From: Pleurotus djamor
Lineage: Eukaryota; Basidiomycota; Agaricomycetes; Agaricales; Pleurotaceae
Reading direction: 5' to 3'
Assembly (NCBI GenBank): GCA_029747585.1
Contig: JAPEVF010000026.1
Coordinates: 62,001-126,000 of the forward strand
Length of the DNA: 64,000 nucleotides
The translations under genes were made by a program, and so were the position numbers. Below are positions 10,429 to 20,005 of this stretch, piece by piece (position 1 is the first letter of the stretch; every line of letters begins with the position of its first letter). The notes below the pieces were generated by a model. That model was not told where the DNA came from, did not search any database, and saw nothing but the letters and a program-made list of their open reading frames with translations.

Positions 10429-12681
10429 ATGGCCTCCCTCCCGCCGTTTCTTCCTTCACCGCTCTCGGCAGCAAGACGTCCAGGGGGTCTCGATAATGCC
10501 TTCCAAAGCATCATCAAGTTTCTTGGAATGGGATCGGTCTTGTCTTCCTTTATCCCGGGACTCGGAGATGGCAACTTTGGTTCCTCTCAGTTATCGAGCA
10601 GCCTGAAGCTCTTTTTGCTTGGAACATTGATAGAGTCGGGACGCAGATTCTGGCAGTGGATGCTGCGTCGCTTCAAGCCAAGTCAGTCTTGTTCCAGTGG
10701 CGTTTACATCGGGATGTAGCACTGTGCACTCACGGAGGACGATCCGATATCCCAGAGTTCTCAATAACTGCAAAGTTCCCAACGGGTGATCCAATCCACG
10801 AATGGATTGTGATGTTCTTGGTACTGTCACATAGGTTATCCATAACAGCAACTCACTAACTGAGTATTTCCATGAAACAATCGCCAGACCGAGAGGGGGG
10901 TTTGGCAGCGCTCGTTGGAATATACCATTCGGTATCAGATATCCAACAAACGCTGGGGAGCCAGCGTGGATATTCCTTCCCCGTCGAACGAATCAGACAA
11001 AGATAAAGATAAAGACAAAACTAAAGACGAAGACGAAGGAATCAATTATTACCCAGACTTTCAGATCCCCAGATTGTTCCGTTGGAATGGCTATTGGATC
11101 GAGGTTTCAAGAGAGCCAGGAATATCGTCGTTACCTCCTCCAGGTCCTGGTATGCCACCGCGACCGCCCACTCTCGGTGCGCTTCGTCTCGAGTTGAGTC
11201 CATAGACGGATATGCACAAGTGGGGGTATACTAATAATTTGTCCAGACTTTACACATTCAACCAATCAGCACTCAAGAGCCTGATTCGGGAGGCGAAGCG
11301 CAACTATATGGAAAGCAGCAAGAAACGTGTCATTGTCCGCTCTCTTGGACACCCACCTGGTGTACCTCAACCAATGGGCGTAAATCCTCCGATCGGTTGG
11401 GGTCTCGTCAAGATCAAGACGTGCAGGCCACTGGACTCGGTCGTTCTCCCCAAGGGGCTCCTCGAAATGATCGTTGCCGATGCGCGTAATTTCATCAGCT
11501 CAGAGGACTGGTACGTTCGGGCTGGCATTCCGTATCGACGGGGTTACCTGTTTTATGGTGCTCCCGGGACAGGGAAGAGTAAGAAACTCGACTTCTTTCC
11601 CTCAGGATCATCTTACATATTCTTCGCCACCAGCTTCAACGATCTATGCCCTGGTTGGTTATGGTGATTGTTCAAGTCCCTGAATACCCCTGACTCCTTA
11701 ATCTAGGCGGGAGCCTTGGGACTGGAAATTTATTCGCTTTCGCTGGCAGCAGACAAGTGAGCTCTCACTGATTTGGGGGATACCGGATATATTTACTAAC
11801 CACCAACCATCAGGCTCACAGACACTACCTTGAAGTCGGTTGTGAGCCGCATCCCCAAGCGTGGAATTCTCCTCATCGAAGACATTGACTGTGCCTTTAC
11901 CTCACGCGAGGACGAAGAGGAGGAGGCATCCAACGTTTCTTCGGCCTTGATCAAGCATATTCAACCTTCACCGATGATAGGTGTGAGACCTCCACTGAAG
12001 CCCCAACCTACGAACGTGACCATGTCTGGTCTGCTCAATGTACTCGATGGAGTTGAAAGTGATGAAGGGAAAATCTTCATGGCAACGGTACGTACAACCT
12101 TTTATCCTTGCGCTCCTCCATTCAAATCTATTGCCGTCAAGACGAATTACGTTGACCGCCTGGATCCAGCCCTAATTCGGCCTGGTCGTCTTGACCTCAA
12201 GGTCAAATACGAACTCGCCGATAGGCATCAGATCACCTCCCTTTTCAACCGTTTCTTTTCGCCTCCCGATGAAGATGAGCCCGAAGAGTCCGCGGAGAAA
12301 TTCAGAAATGATCAGAGCATCACCTATGTCGCGAAAGCAAGCCAGCATCCTCTCGCGGAGGAGTTCGGCGACCTTATCCCAGAGGGGGAATTCAGCATCG
12401 CAGAGCTGCAAGGATTTCTTCTGTCCTGTAGGCATGATCCACAGGTGGCGGTGGACAAAGCCATTGTATGGGTGGAGACTGAGCGAACGGAACGAGCGGA
12501 CAGAGAGTTGAAGGAAAGTGAACGGAAACAAAAGCTCGACGAAAAGCGGCAGGCTAGGGATTTGCTGGTGGTGCAGGCCGTTGCCAACGCAAATTCCGTT
12601 ATCCTACCCAAGCCTGTGGTACCCAGTACTACTGGTAGCAGCAGCAGTAGCAGCAGCAGCGATAGTAGTACGAGTTCGTAA
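10429..12681 (+). CDS. BCS1-like AAA ATPase, copy 1
   Basis: A roughly 610-residue AAA ATPase of the BCS1 group; true Bcs1 moves the folded Rieske protein across the mitochondrial inner membrane, but the fungal paralogs are largely uncharacterised. Visible in order: a hydrophobic N-terminal segment ([18 protein letters not shown]), the BCS1-type N-domain ([11 protein letters not shown]), a Lys/Asp insert near residue 145, a conserved [10 protein letters not shown] block, Walker A (GAPGTGKT), Walker B ([11 protein letters not shown]), sensor-1 region ([11 protein letters not shown]), arginine finger (DPALIRPGR) and a charged tail ending in polyserine. The Walker A lysine and the next residues are separated by an intron followed by a 20-nt exon (11634-11653). 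About eight exons are needed. The next gene is a paralog with the same plan. No classic presequence is obvious, so the compartment is uncertain. Confidence 0.88.
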
Positions 12682-12987
12682 CAAACACGCTCATTTGGCC
12701 GTGCTTTTTGAGCAGAGTATGTATTTTTCAAGTATTCGGCCCACAGTTATGGCGGTTGGGTACGTGGGTACTGTGTGAGGAGCGCTGAGATCCTCTCTGG
12801 ATCCTCTTATGGGGGAAGCGAGTAAGTGGCGAAGTTTAGACTTTAGTGAATGATCATGTCCAAGTTGGTGGACGGGCGCTTACGATCACCTTCGAAACAT
12901 AAACTCGAGTCAGATGGTACCCACTGCCTATCCCATAAACACGACCGCGACTCGTGTCTTCCATTTCTTTCGACTTCGACTTAACCA

Positions 12988-15276
12988 ATGAGAAAGATGT
13001 CGGTTACTTACCCCGCATCCAGGATGCTGCCTTCCAGAGACGCTATTCTCCCCATCCACAATCCAATTGTGCAGAATGGTGGCCTCATTCAAAGCCTGCT
13101 TTCGGCTTTGGTTAGGTTCTTGGGCCTAGGATCCGTGATTGGCTCGGTACTACCAGGGCTCGCGGGGGGNCGATCTACCTTCTCAGATATCGACCAGTTT
13201 GAAGCTGTTTCTGATTGGGACCATGGTGGAGTCGGGGAGACGCTTCTGGTCGTGGGTGTTTGCGCGTTTCAATCCCAGTGAGCCATTTGAACTTCTTCTG
13301 GAGTCCATCTAATCTACTTTCTACACTATAGAACTGTCAATCACTGCTCGTTTCTCGGAGGGGGATCCAATACACGAGTGGATTGTCTTGTACTTGGTAC
13401 GTCATAGCTTCGATGGCCCTTCACCGTCGTGCTGACACATGAGTAACAATAGACGGACAAGAAGGTGTGGCACCGTTCACGAGACTATTTCGTCAGATAT
13501 AAGACGTCTACTCGCAGGTGGGGGGNTTACTACTGTCGATTCCCAAGCCCAGGCCGCGTCGGACAAGTCCAAGCCTGCCGAAGAAACGATCGAATACCTC
13601 CCTAGCTTTGACACACCTCAACTCTTTCGCTGGAATGGCTACTGGATTGAAGTTATGAAAGACACGAAGTCGAGTGCCAGTGCCCCAAACGTTATGTATA
13701 TGTCGTCTCGCGGCTCTTCGACGAGCACCCTCTGCCTAAAGTCGGTCCCCTCGTTTATATTTGCGCATAATTTGTACTCACTCTTTACTGCAGCCTGTAC
13801 ACCCTAAACCACGACGCGTTAAACAGCCTCATAGAAGAGGCCAAAGCGCACTACATCGACACAAGCAAACAGCGTGTCATCGTACGTTCCATTGGCAGTG
13901 ACATGGCCCCAGGTAGTCGGATGGATATCTGGTCAAGAATGCAGAGCAAAACATATCGACCACTGGAGTCCATTATCCTCCCGGAGGGCGTTCTGAGCTC
14001 AATTGTTGCAGACGCGCGAGATTTCATTGCTTCTGAAAATTGGTATGCTCGTGCAGGCATCCCGTATCGACGTGGCTATCTCTTCTATGGCCCACCTGGA
14101 ACGGGAAAGAGTAGGTTTCTTGCTCTAGCCCACTTCGCGTTGAATTAACTCTCTCATTCTAGGTTCTACTGTCTACGCATTGGTACAGTCCGTTCACGTT
14201 TCCCGTGCGAACCCGCTGATTAAACGCTCTCCTCTCAGGCTGGCGAGCTCGGGCTCGAAATTTATACGCTTTCTCTATCGTCAGACGCGTAAGTTCATCT
14301 TTGTATCATGTGCAATACTCTGAATCGGTGATTTTTAGCATCAACGACACGACTCTTCGCGCGTTTGTGGAAAAAATCCCTAAACGAGGTATACTTCTTA
14401 TAGAAGACATCGACTGTGCTTTTCCCTCTCGTGAGGATGAAGAAGATCAGGCTTTCATAAACAACGGCCTTATGCGCGGGAATACGAAGCGATCTGCTGT
14501 TACAATGTCTGGTCTTCTCAATGTTCTTGATGGAGTAGATAGTGAAGAAGGGAAGATATTCATGGCGACGGTTCGTAAGACGAGTGCATTCCTTCTTCTT
14601 CGCTGACCAATCTATCTAGACAAACTATGTGGACAAGCTCGATCCAGCTCTGATGCGACCTGGGCGTATTGACATGAAGATTCAGTATAAACTCGCGAGC
14701 AGTGACCAGGCGACCGCCCTTTTCAACCGTTTCTTCGCAGAACACGACACCTCTTCCGAAGCGGCAGCGGCCGGCCTCCCATACGGTTCTTTTGGACATC
14801 ACCCTCTCGCAAATGACTTCGCAGCAGCCATCCCTGAAGACGAATTTACCATAGCCGAACTTCAAGGCCTCCTTCTCTCTTGTAAAACGCGACCAGAGGC
14901 AGCTGTTTCAAGTGCACCGGCTTGGGTCAACAATGAGCGACAGGAAAGGATCTCAAGACAGGAAAGGGAACGTGAGAGAAAGGATAAACTCATCGCTGCT
15001 AACACTCGGAGAAAAGCGATGGTTGGAAACTATACGGTTGGAGGAGGCTTATTTGGTGTTGATGGGTACGGGTCGCACGAAATGGCTGGCTTTCGCGGGA
15101 ATATGCCTGCACCTATGGCTCGACCGCCACCCCCACCCGTCCGTGTCATTGAGCCGGCAGAGAAACCACCCAGTAAATCTACTGAAGAAAAGGCTACAAA
15201 AAAGGCTCCCAATGGAATCACGAGCAAGGAAATGGCCAGTCCACCATCTGGGGACCTGTCTCAGGAGGACTCATAG
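12988..15276 (+). CDS. BCS1-like AAA ATPase, copy 2
   Basis: Tandem paralog of the gene just upstream, with the same order of parts: hydrophobic N-terminal segment (SLKLFLIGTMVESGRRFW), N-domain ([11 protein letters not shown]), [10 protein letters not shown] block, Walker A (GPPGTGKS), Walker B ([11 protein letters not shown]), [11 protein letters not shown] and DPALMRPGR. It keeps the 20-nt exon after Walker A (14163-14182). It lacks the Lys/Asp insert of copy 1 and has a different C-terminal tail, rich in Pro, Lys and Glu with a six-proline run. The reading frame breaks at two Ns, 13170 and 13526, each after a run of G; dropping each N restores the paralog's sequence exactly, so the gene is judged intact. 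The start could be ATG 12988 or 12997. Confidence 0.86.
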
Positions 15277-15431
15277 GGGGATAAATAGGATCTTGGATAG
15301 GAGCGTGGACTTGCTAAATTTGGATGCGGCATGATCATTGCCCCAAACCTGTACTTCTACAGCTTTCGGTCATTCAATAGAGAACACATAAATACTCGTC
15401 CGCAACCCATTCACGCCCCATAACTTTGAAG

Positions 15432-16437
15432 ATGTATTCCTCAGCGCGCCGCAAGAGCATCGACTCATCAGACTCTTCTGATTCCAGTGGTTCAGAGTCG
15501 GAGTACCAGAAGAAGGACAAGAAAGAGCACAAGGATAAAAGCAAGAAGAAAGATAAAGACGAGAAGAAATCAAAGGATAAAAAGGATAAGGATAAAGACG
15601 GAAAGGAGGAGAAGAAGGACAAGGATAAGAAAGATAAAGATAAAGATGGGAAGGACGAGAAGAAGGACAAGTCGGGGGACAAGGACAAGGGGCATGCCAG
15701 CGCTGCGGAAATCGATTACAAGCAGGCTCGATTCCATTCAAGCCAGGTCATGGACCTCGATCAACCTCATACTCTCCCGCCAAACCAACATTTCAGCGCC
15801 CGTCCACCTCCTCCTCATGAAGACGCGCCCCCTCATTATTCTTCATCGACGCAGTCCGCTCCTCCCTCAGGCTATCGCGTACCGTTGACGACAAATTCCC
15901 CATTCCCTGCTCCCCAGCAGGCAGGAGCTCCTGCTTCGACGGATGTTGATGGTTCGCCTTTATTCGTCGGTTCTGCACTCTTCGATCGGTCTGTTCAACC
16001 ATGTAAGATTGGGCCTCATCTTCAACCATATGTCATGGTTCCGTATGGAGGTGCAGAGTATGGTCATCATGGAAGGTTTGATCTCCTGCCATTCAGCAGT
16101 GAGACAATGGAGTGGGTACCGACGAGCGGTGGGCATATTCCCTCTGGGAGAAAGCCGATCGAAGGCGGGTATGAGGAGTCTGGCCAGAAATTGTATCATG
16201 CATTAGGTCAAGTGCAAGGGATTTCCATTCCAGGCAAAACTGGGGAACATCTGTACGTTGTTTCTCATCCATGTTTACCTCGCATTGACCCTATTTCAAT
16301 CAGTGGTGCAGCCAACGTCCCTTTCGGGGGTCAAGAGATCCCGCTGAGGGAGTATTCTATCTTGTGCGTTTTTTTCCGCCATCGTTTTTGTGAGCTCATG
16401 TGTGATGGTCGATTGTGTTTCCAGATGCTGGCGCTGA
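15432..16437 (+). CDS. DM9 (DUF3421) repeat protein with Lys/Asp-rich N-terminus
   Basis: Three exons (15432-16252, 16304-16363, 16425-16437) encode 297 residues. The C-terminal two thirds is a pair of DM9 repeats. The first runs from DVDGSPLFVGSALF through VMVPYGGAEYGHHGRFDLL; the second from EGGYEESGQKLYHAL through VPFGGQEIPLREYSIL. DM9 domains are known from insects and molluscs, where some bind mannose. Here they follow about 90 residues of almost pure Lys, Asp, Glu and Ser, and a Pro-rich linker. No signal peptide is present, so the protein is probably intracellular. The last exon is 13 nt and encodes only the ending L-C-W-R. Two more genes of this family follow at once. Function in fungi is unknown to me. 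Confidence 0.85.
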
Positions 16438-16637
16438 ATGACAGAGGTATCTGAAAATAATGCATTGGAACTACGCAGTAGTAGCTTGACTGTGTGAATG
16501 AATGATACATCAGAAAGACTCTGAACTTGGCGTGCTGCGGTGATACTGAGAGATAGGACCAAGGTGATCGATTACAAGTGACCAGCGAAACTAGTGACCG
16601 CTGACCGAACGTCGACGTCGAGCACTAACCACAAACA

Positions 16638-17265
16638 ATGGATTATCAAGGACCTCCTCCCAGCTACGGCGACTACAAGCCCACACCACCCTCAGGATAC
16701 CGAGTCCCCTTACGTACCGACGACTACTTCCCATCCGACCGAGCTGGCCCACCCGTCGCATTCGATCTCGATGGCTCCCCCATCTTCATCGGCTCAGCAA
16801 TCCTAGACAACTCCGTCCACCCATGCAAGATCGGTCCCCATCTCCAACCAACCTGCGTCGCGATGCCCTATGGAGGAGGAGAACATTCACATCATGGGAG
16901 ATACGATTTGCTTCCGTTTGACGATCGATCGATGGAGTGGGTTCAGACGAGTTGGGGAGAGATCCCTGAGGGGAGAAAGCCAGTTGAGGGTGGGTATGAG
17001 GATGGTGGGGAGTTTTTGTATCATGCCCTTGGAGAGGTTAATGGAGTGAAGGTTCCCGGGAAGACTGGGCAGCATCTGTGAGTCCGTTATTGCAAGTCTG
17101 TCCGTCGTGATTAAATCGATCGGCTTAGGGGTGGAGCGAACTTGTCATTTGGAGGGGGCGAGCACACGGTTAACGAAGACTACTACATCTTGTATGTGTC
17201 TGAATGCCCTTTGTTTCGGAGGCGGATAACTAATGAACGTGACCTGGGACAGGTGCTGGCGTTAG
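16638..17265 (+). CDS. DM9 (DUF3421) repeat protein, middle copy
   Basis: Three exons (16638-17077, 17129-17191, 17253-17265) encode 171 residues made almost wholly of two DM9 repeats. Landmarks are FDLDGSPIFIGSAIL, HPCKIGPHLQP, MPYGGGEHSHHGRYDLLPF, MEWVQTSWGEIPEGRKPVEG, DGGEFLYHALGEVNGVKVP and a second G-G-x-x-H segment in exon 2. The exon plan, splice phases and the 13-nt last exon ending in C-W-R match its two neighbours. The short N-terminus (MDYQGPPPSYGDYK) is Pro/Tyr-rich and has no signal peptide. It is a minimal DM9 pair, without the charged extension of the first copy. Confidence 0.87.
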
Positions 17266-17628
17266 ACTTCACGTAGCTTTGCGTGGAGTGTTCTTTGACA
17301 GACCACGATTGTAGGTTTAGCTGGGATAAACGATTTAGGAAGTAAGTACCTGACCCCATTATTTTCTACGTTGTGAGGCTGATGAAGTGACTACCGTTTC
17401 TCCCAGTTATTTGAATTGTACTTGTTGTAATCGTCAATGCCATGGCGTTCGGAGGCGGCACAAGGTGGTGATGATACCCACCATATGTTTGGACGGTCTC
17501 GTCGTCTTCCAACAGAGGGACAGAAGATGGGATCATTCAAATGATCAGACTGAGTCATGCCCTAAGTATATATCGCTCGCGCCGTGAGCTTTCGGCGTTC
17601 TCAAACTTGAACCGCCCAGTCCACAAAG

Positions 17629-18261
17629 ATGGGCTACGAGGAATCCCCTCCCAGCTATGTTGACATTCAGGCCACACCAGCATCAGGATTCAGGATCCCC
17701 TTGCGCACCACCGGGAAGGGTTCCTTCCCTTCGAAAGATATTGTAGGTGCACCTGTGGCCTTTGACCTCCACGGTTTGCCTCTCTACATGGGGTCAGCCA
17801 TCCTAGACGACATTTGCATCCACCCATGTAAGATCGGCCTTCACCTCAGACCAAGCCACGTCTTCGTGCCCTACGGCGGACGGGAACACTTTCATCTGGG
17901 GAGATATGATTTACTCCCGTTCAATGAGAAGGTGATGGAATGGGTTCCAGCAAGTGAGGGAATAATTCCTAAAGGAAGGGATCCGATCAAAGGAGGGTAT
18001 GAGGAGAACGGAGCGCTGTTATACCATGCGTTGGGTGAGGTCCCTGGGGTGAAGGTCCCTGGGAAGACTGGGGAACATTTGTGAGTTCACACTGGTGAAG
18101 CGACGTCGATGTTGACTGAGCGGGGTTTCGGTAGGTGTGGAGCAAATTTGTCGTTCGGAGGCTGCGAACACATCGTGAAGGACTACTCTGTTCTGTAAGT
18201 CAGGCATCGCTGGTCGAGACGGTGACAGAACCTGAACAACAAATTTAGATGCTGGCGGTAG
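17629..18261 (+). CDS. DM9 (DUF3421) repeat protein, third copy
   Basis: Three exons (17629-18080, 18135-18194, 18249-18261) encode 174 residues with two DM9 repeats: FDLHGLPLYMGSAIL, HPCKIGLHLRPSHVFVPYGG, HLGRYDLLPFNEKVMEWVP, then GGYEENGALLYHALGEVPG, and CGANLSFGGCEHIVKDYSVL in exon 2. The start (MGYEESPPSYVDI) resembles that of the middle copy. It has two extra cysteines in the second repeat that the neighbours lack. The last exon of 13 nt again encodes the C-W-R ending. Two tRNA-Ser genes lie just downstream on the other strand. Confidence 0.87.
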
Positions 18262-18359
18262 AGCGTCAGGGTGGAGTGTGGGCTGGATGATGATCAATGG
18301 GAAGAAAGATATCTTCACTTCATCTCGTCTAAAAACATGCGTGGTTCTGGTGGTGAGCG

Positions 18360-18363
18360 AAAA
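18360..18363 (-). terminator. Possible Pol III terminator of tRNA-Ser(CGA)
   Basis: A run of four T on the minus strand, 25 nt past the 3' end of the tRNA gene. It is short, so termination here is plausible but not certain. Confidence 0.35.
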
Positions 18364-18388
18364 CATAAAGAGCACTCAAGGAGCATAG

Positions 18389-18480
18389 CGCTGCGAGCAG
18401 GATTTGAACCTACGCGGTGAAACACCAAGTGATATTGAACGGATTCGAATCACTCGCCTTAACGACTCGGCCATCACAGC
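18389..18480 (-). tRNA. tRNA-Ser, anticodon CGA, with short intron
   Basis: On the minus strand the 7-bp acceptor stem GCTGTGA pairs with TCGCAGC (one G-U), followed by discriminator G. The D-arm (TGGCCGAGTCGTTAAGGCG), a long variable arm typical of serine, and a T-arm with AGGTTCAAATCCT are all present. The anticodon stem AGTGA/TCACT encloses TTCGAA plus about 10 extra nt, so the anticodon is CGA (18445-18447) with an intron just 3' of it. A near-identical gene with another anticodon follows upstream on the same strand. One D-loop base departs from the usual TGG. Confidence 0.92.
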
Positions 18481-18664
18481 TGTGAAGAACGCGAGGACCT
18501 AAGCCACCATGAGGGATTGATGCCATAGATGGTAAGTGGGCATGAGCGACGAAACTCTGCTGGATGATGCCGCTCCGAGTGTTTGCTTGCTTCAAGGTAG
18601 GTGGGAGAGGCTAGTGCGACCGACCCTTAGCTTGAGGCTGATTCAGAAGTCGAACTTGAGAACC

Positions 18665-18669
18665 AAAAA
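18665..18669 (-). terminator. Pol III terminator of tRNA-Ser(UGA)
   Basis: Five T on the minus strand, two bases past the 3' end of the tRNA-Ser(UGA) gene, as expected for RNA polymerase III. Confidence 0.6.
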
Positions 18670-18671
18670 TT

Positions 18672-18764
18672 CGCTGCGAGCAGGATTTGAACCTACGCGG
18701 TGAAACACCAAGTGATGATGAATTGAATTCAAATCACTCGCCTTAACGACTCGGCCATCACAGC
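18672..18764 (-). tRNA. tRNA-Ser, anticodon UGA, with short intron
   Basis: Same acceptor, D-, variable and T-arms as the tRNA 191 bp away, with discriminator G. The anticodon stem AGTGA/TCACT encloses TTTGAA and an intron of about 11 nt, giving anticodon UGA (18729-18731). The two genes differ only in the anticodon base and in the intron, so one most likely arose from the other by duplication. Together they read UCG and UCA (and other UCN) serine codons. Confidence 0.92.
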
Positions 18765-19145
18765 TGTTATGATGCCACGCTTCACGAGACACTATATCTC
18801 GATGACTATTGCAAAAGATCTTGGTCTTGTTCAGAAGGCGTTTGGGCTTGCACGAGGACGGTATTCATCGCTCAAAAAGGCGTGGTTCGGTAGCTCAAAG
18901 CCTCGTTCTCGTGCTACGAGCAGCAGCGGACAGTCGCACGTTTTTTTAGACTCCCATAAAAGCCAGACGTCGAAGGAAAAACCTCCGTGTCAATGGCGAT
19001 TGAAAACACCGGTGTTAGCAACTATAAAATGTCATTAAGTCGCATTTCAATTCAATGAAGCATGTAGACTACTTATCGGGCGAGAAGTTGAGCTATTAGG
19101 TATAAAATATGGTCCTAGAGGGTAATCACTTGCTCAACTGGACAG
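18765..19145. other. Intergenic with TATA element for the next gene
   Basis: No gene is seen here. TATAAAATA at 19101-19109 lies 45 bp upstream of the next ATG and marks the promoter of the secreted-protein gene. The ATG that overlaps the TATA element itself (19109) is unlikely to be used. Confidence 0.5.
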
Positions 19146-19528
19146 ATGTTTGGCATTGTAAGCATCGCCGCTTGCTCTGGGTCGCATTTCAACTGACCTT
19201 TGCCTAGGTCTGGCTGCTCGCCTTTTTGACGTGTTCTCTGGGAGCATGGGCTTCGTCTGCTCTCCGAGAGGTCGATTCAACTGAGTGGTACCCTGAGATG
19301 ATGAGTCTAGGTGAGCTGGGGTTCACTCAAAATACCACTTCAGCGGGCGTCCATGTTCCTTATCTTCCCCGGAACAAAACGGAGAATATTAGAGAATTCA
19401 TCAGAAAAGTGAAGTATAGTCGACTCACTCGCGGAGAAATGCGAGAATACCTCAGAAAGACATTCCCGGACAAACTCAGGGTCTACTACGAACCCAAGTA
19501 CTTACAGAAGATACTTGTCTATCGATAA
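19146..19528 (+). CDS. Small secreted protein, no recognised family
   Basis: A 12-nt first exon (19146-19157), a 50-bp intron and a second exon from 19208 give a clean signal peptide, MFGIVWLLAFLTCSLGAWA. The mature part is about 90 residues, basic, with two N-glycosylation sites (NTT, NKT) and an Arg/Lys/Tyr-rich helical segment ending KYLQKILVYR. The 3' end is uncertain. Reading straight on stops at 19528 (110 residues). A 34- or 53-bp intron ending in CAAG at 19550 could instead join a further exon; the first option would run to 19790. No domain is recognised. Confidence 0.5.
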
Positions 19529-20005
19529 TCGTCGCCTGTGTATCTTCAAGGAATTATTCGGAGAGTGGGAGACGATTGAGGTAAACGTTCACACAAAGAG
19601 AGGGATCGTCGATATTCTTGGTAGACGGAATTACAAGAAACGCTTGTCCACCAATTCGACGCAGCGCGGGAGGTGGATCGAAGTGCTGGATTACCCTACG
19701 TGGGATTGTGGTGTAGCTCGTCCATCGTCTGACGGAGGTGGCAGGAGACCCTCTAGTTCGCGCTATAGACCGCACTCTGGGTACAATTAGACCGCGATCG
19801 ACTTTGAAAGCGCTAAATTTGAAATGCCACGACAAATGGCGCGCTTTGTTGATTGGGTGTGGCGTGTGAAAGCCTGTGTTTGTCTCGGGTGATCGTGGCC
19901 AAACAAGGCGCCCTTGAACCTCGTTTCCTCCACCACCAACTCTTTCCATCTTTATTCCGTCCCCTGAGCACCGACACCGTCCCTCCTCTCTTGCCTCCTA
20001 CCACC

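Noticed and set aside
15487..15888. Arg-rich 133-codon frame inside the first DM9 gene
   Set aside because: It is an off-frame shadow of the Lys/Asp repeat; the true frame continues into the DM9 domain.
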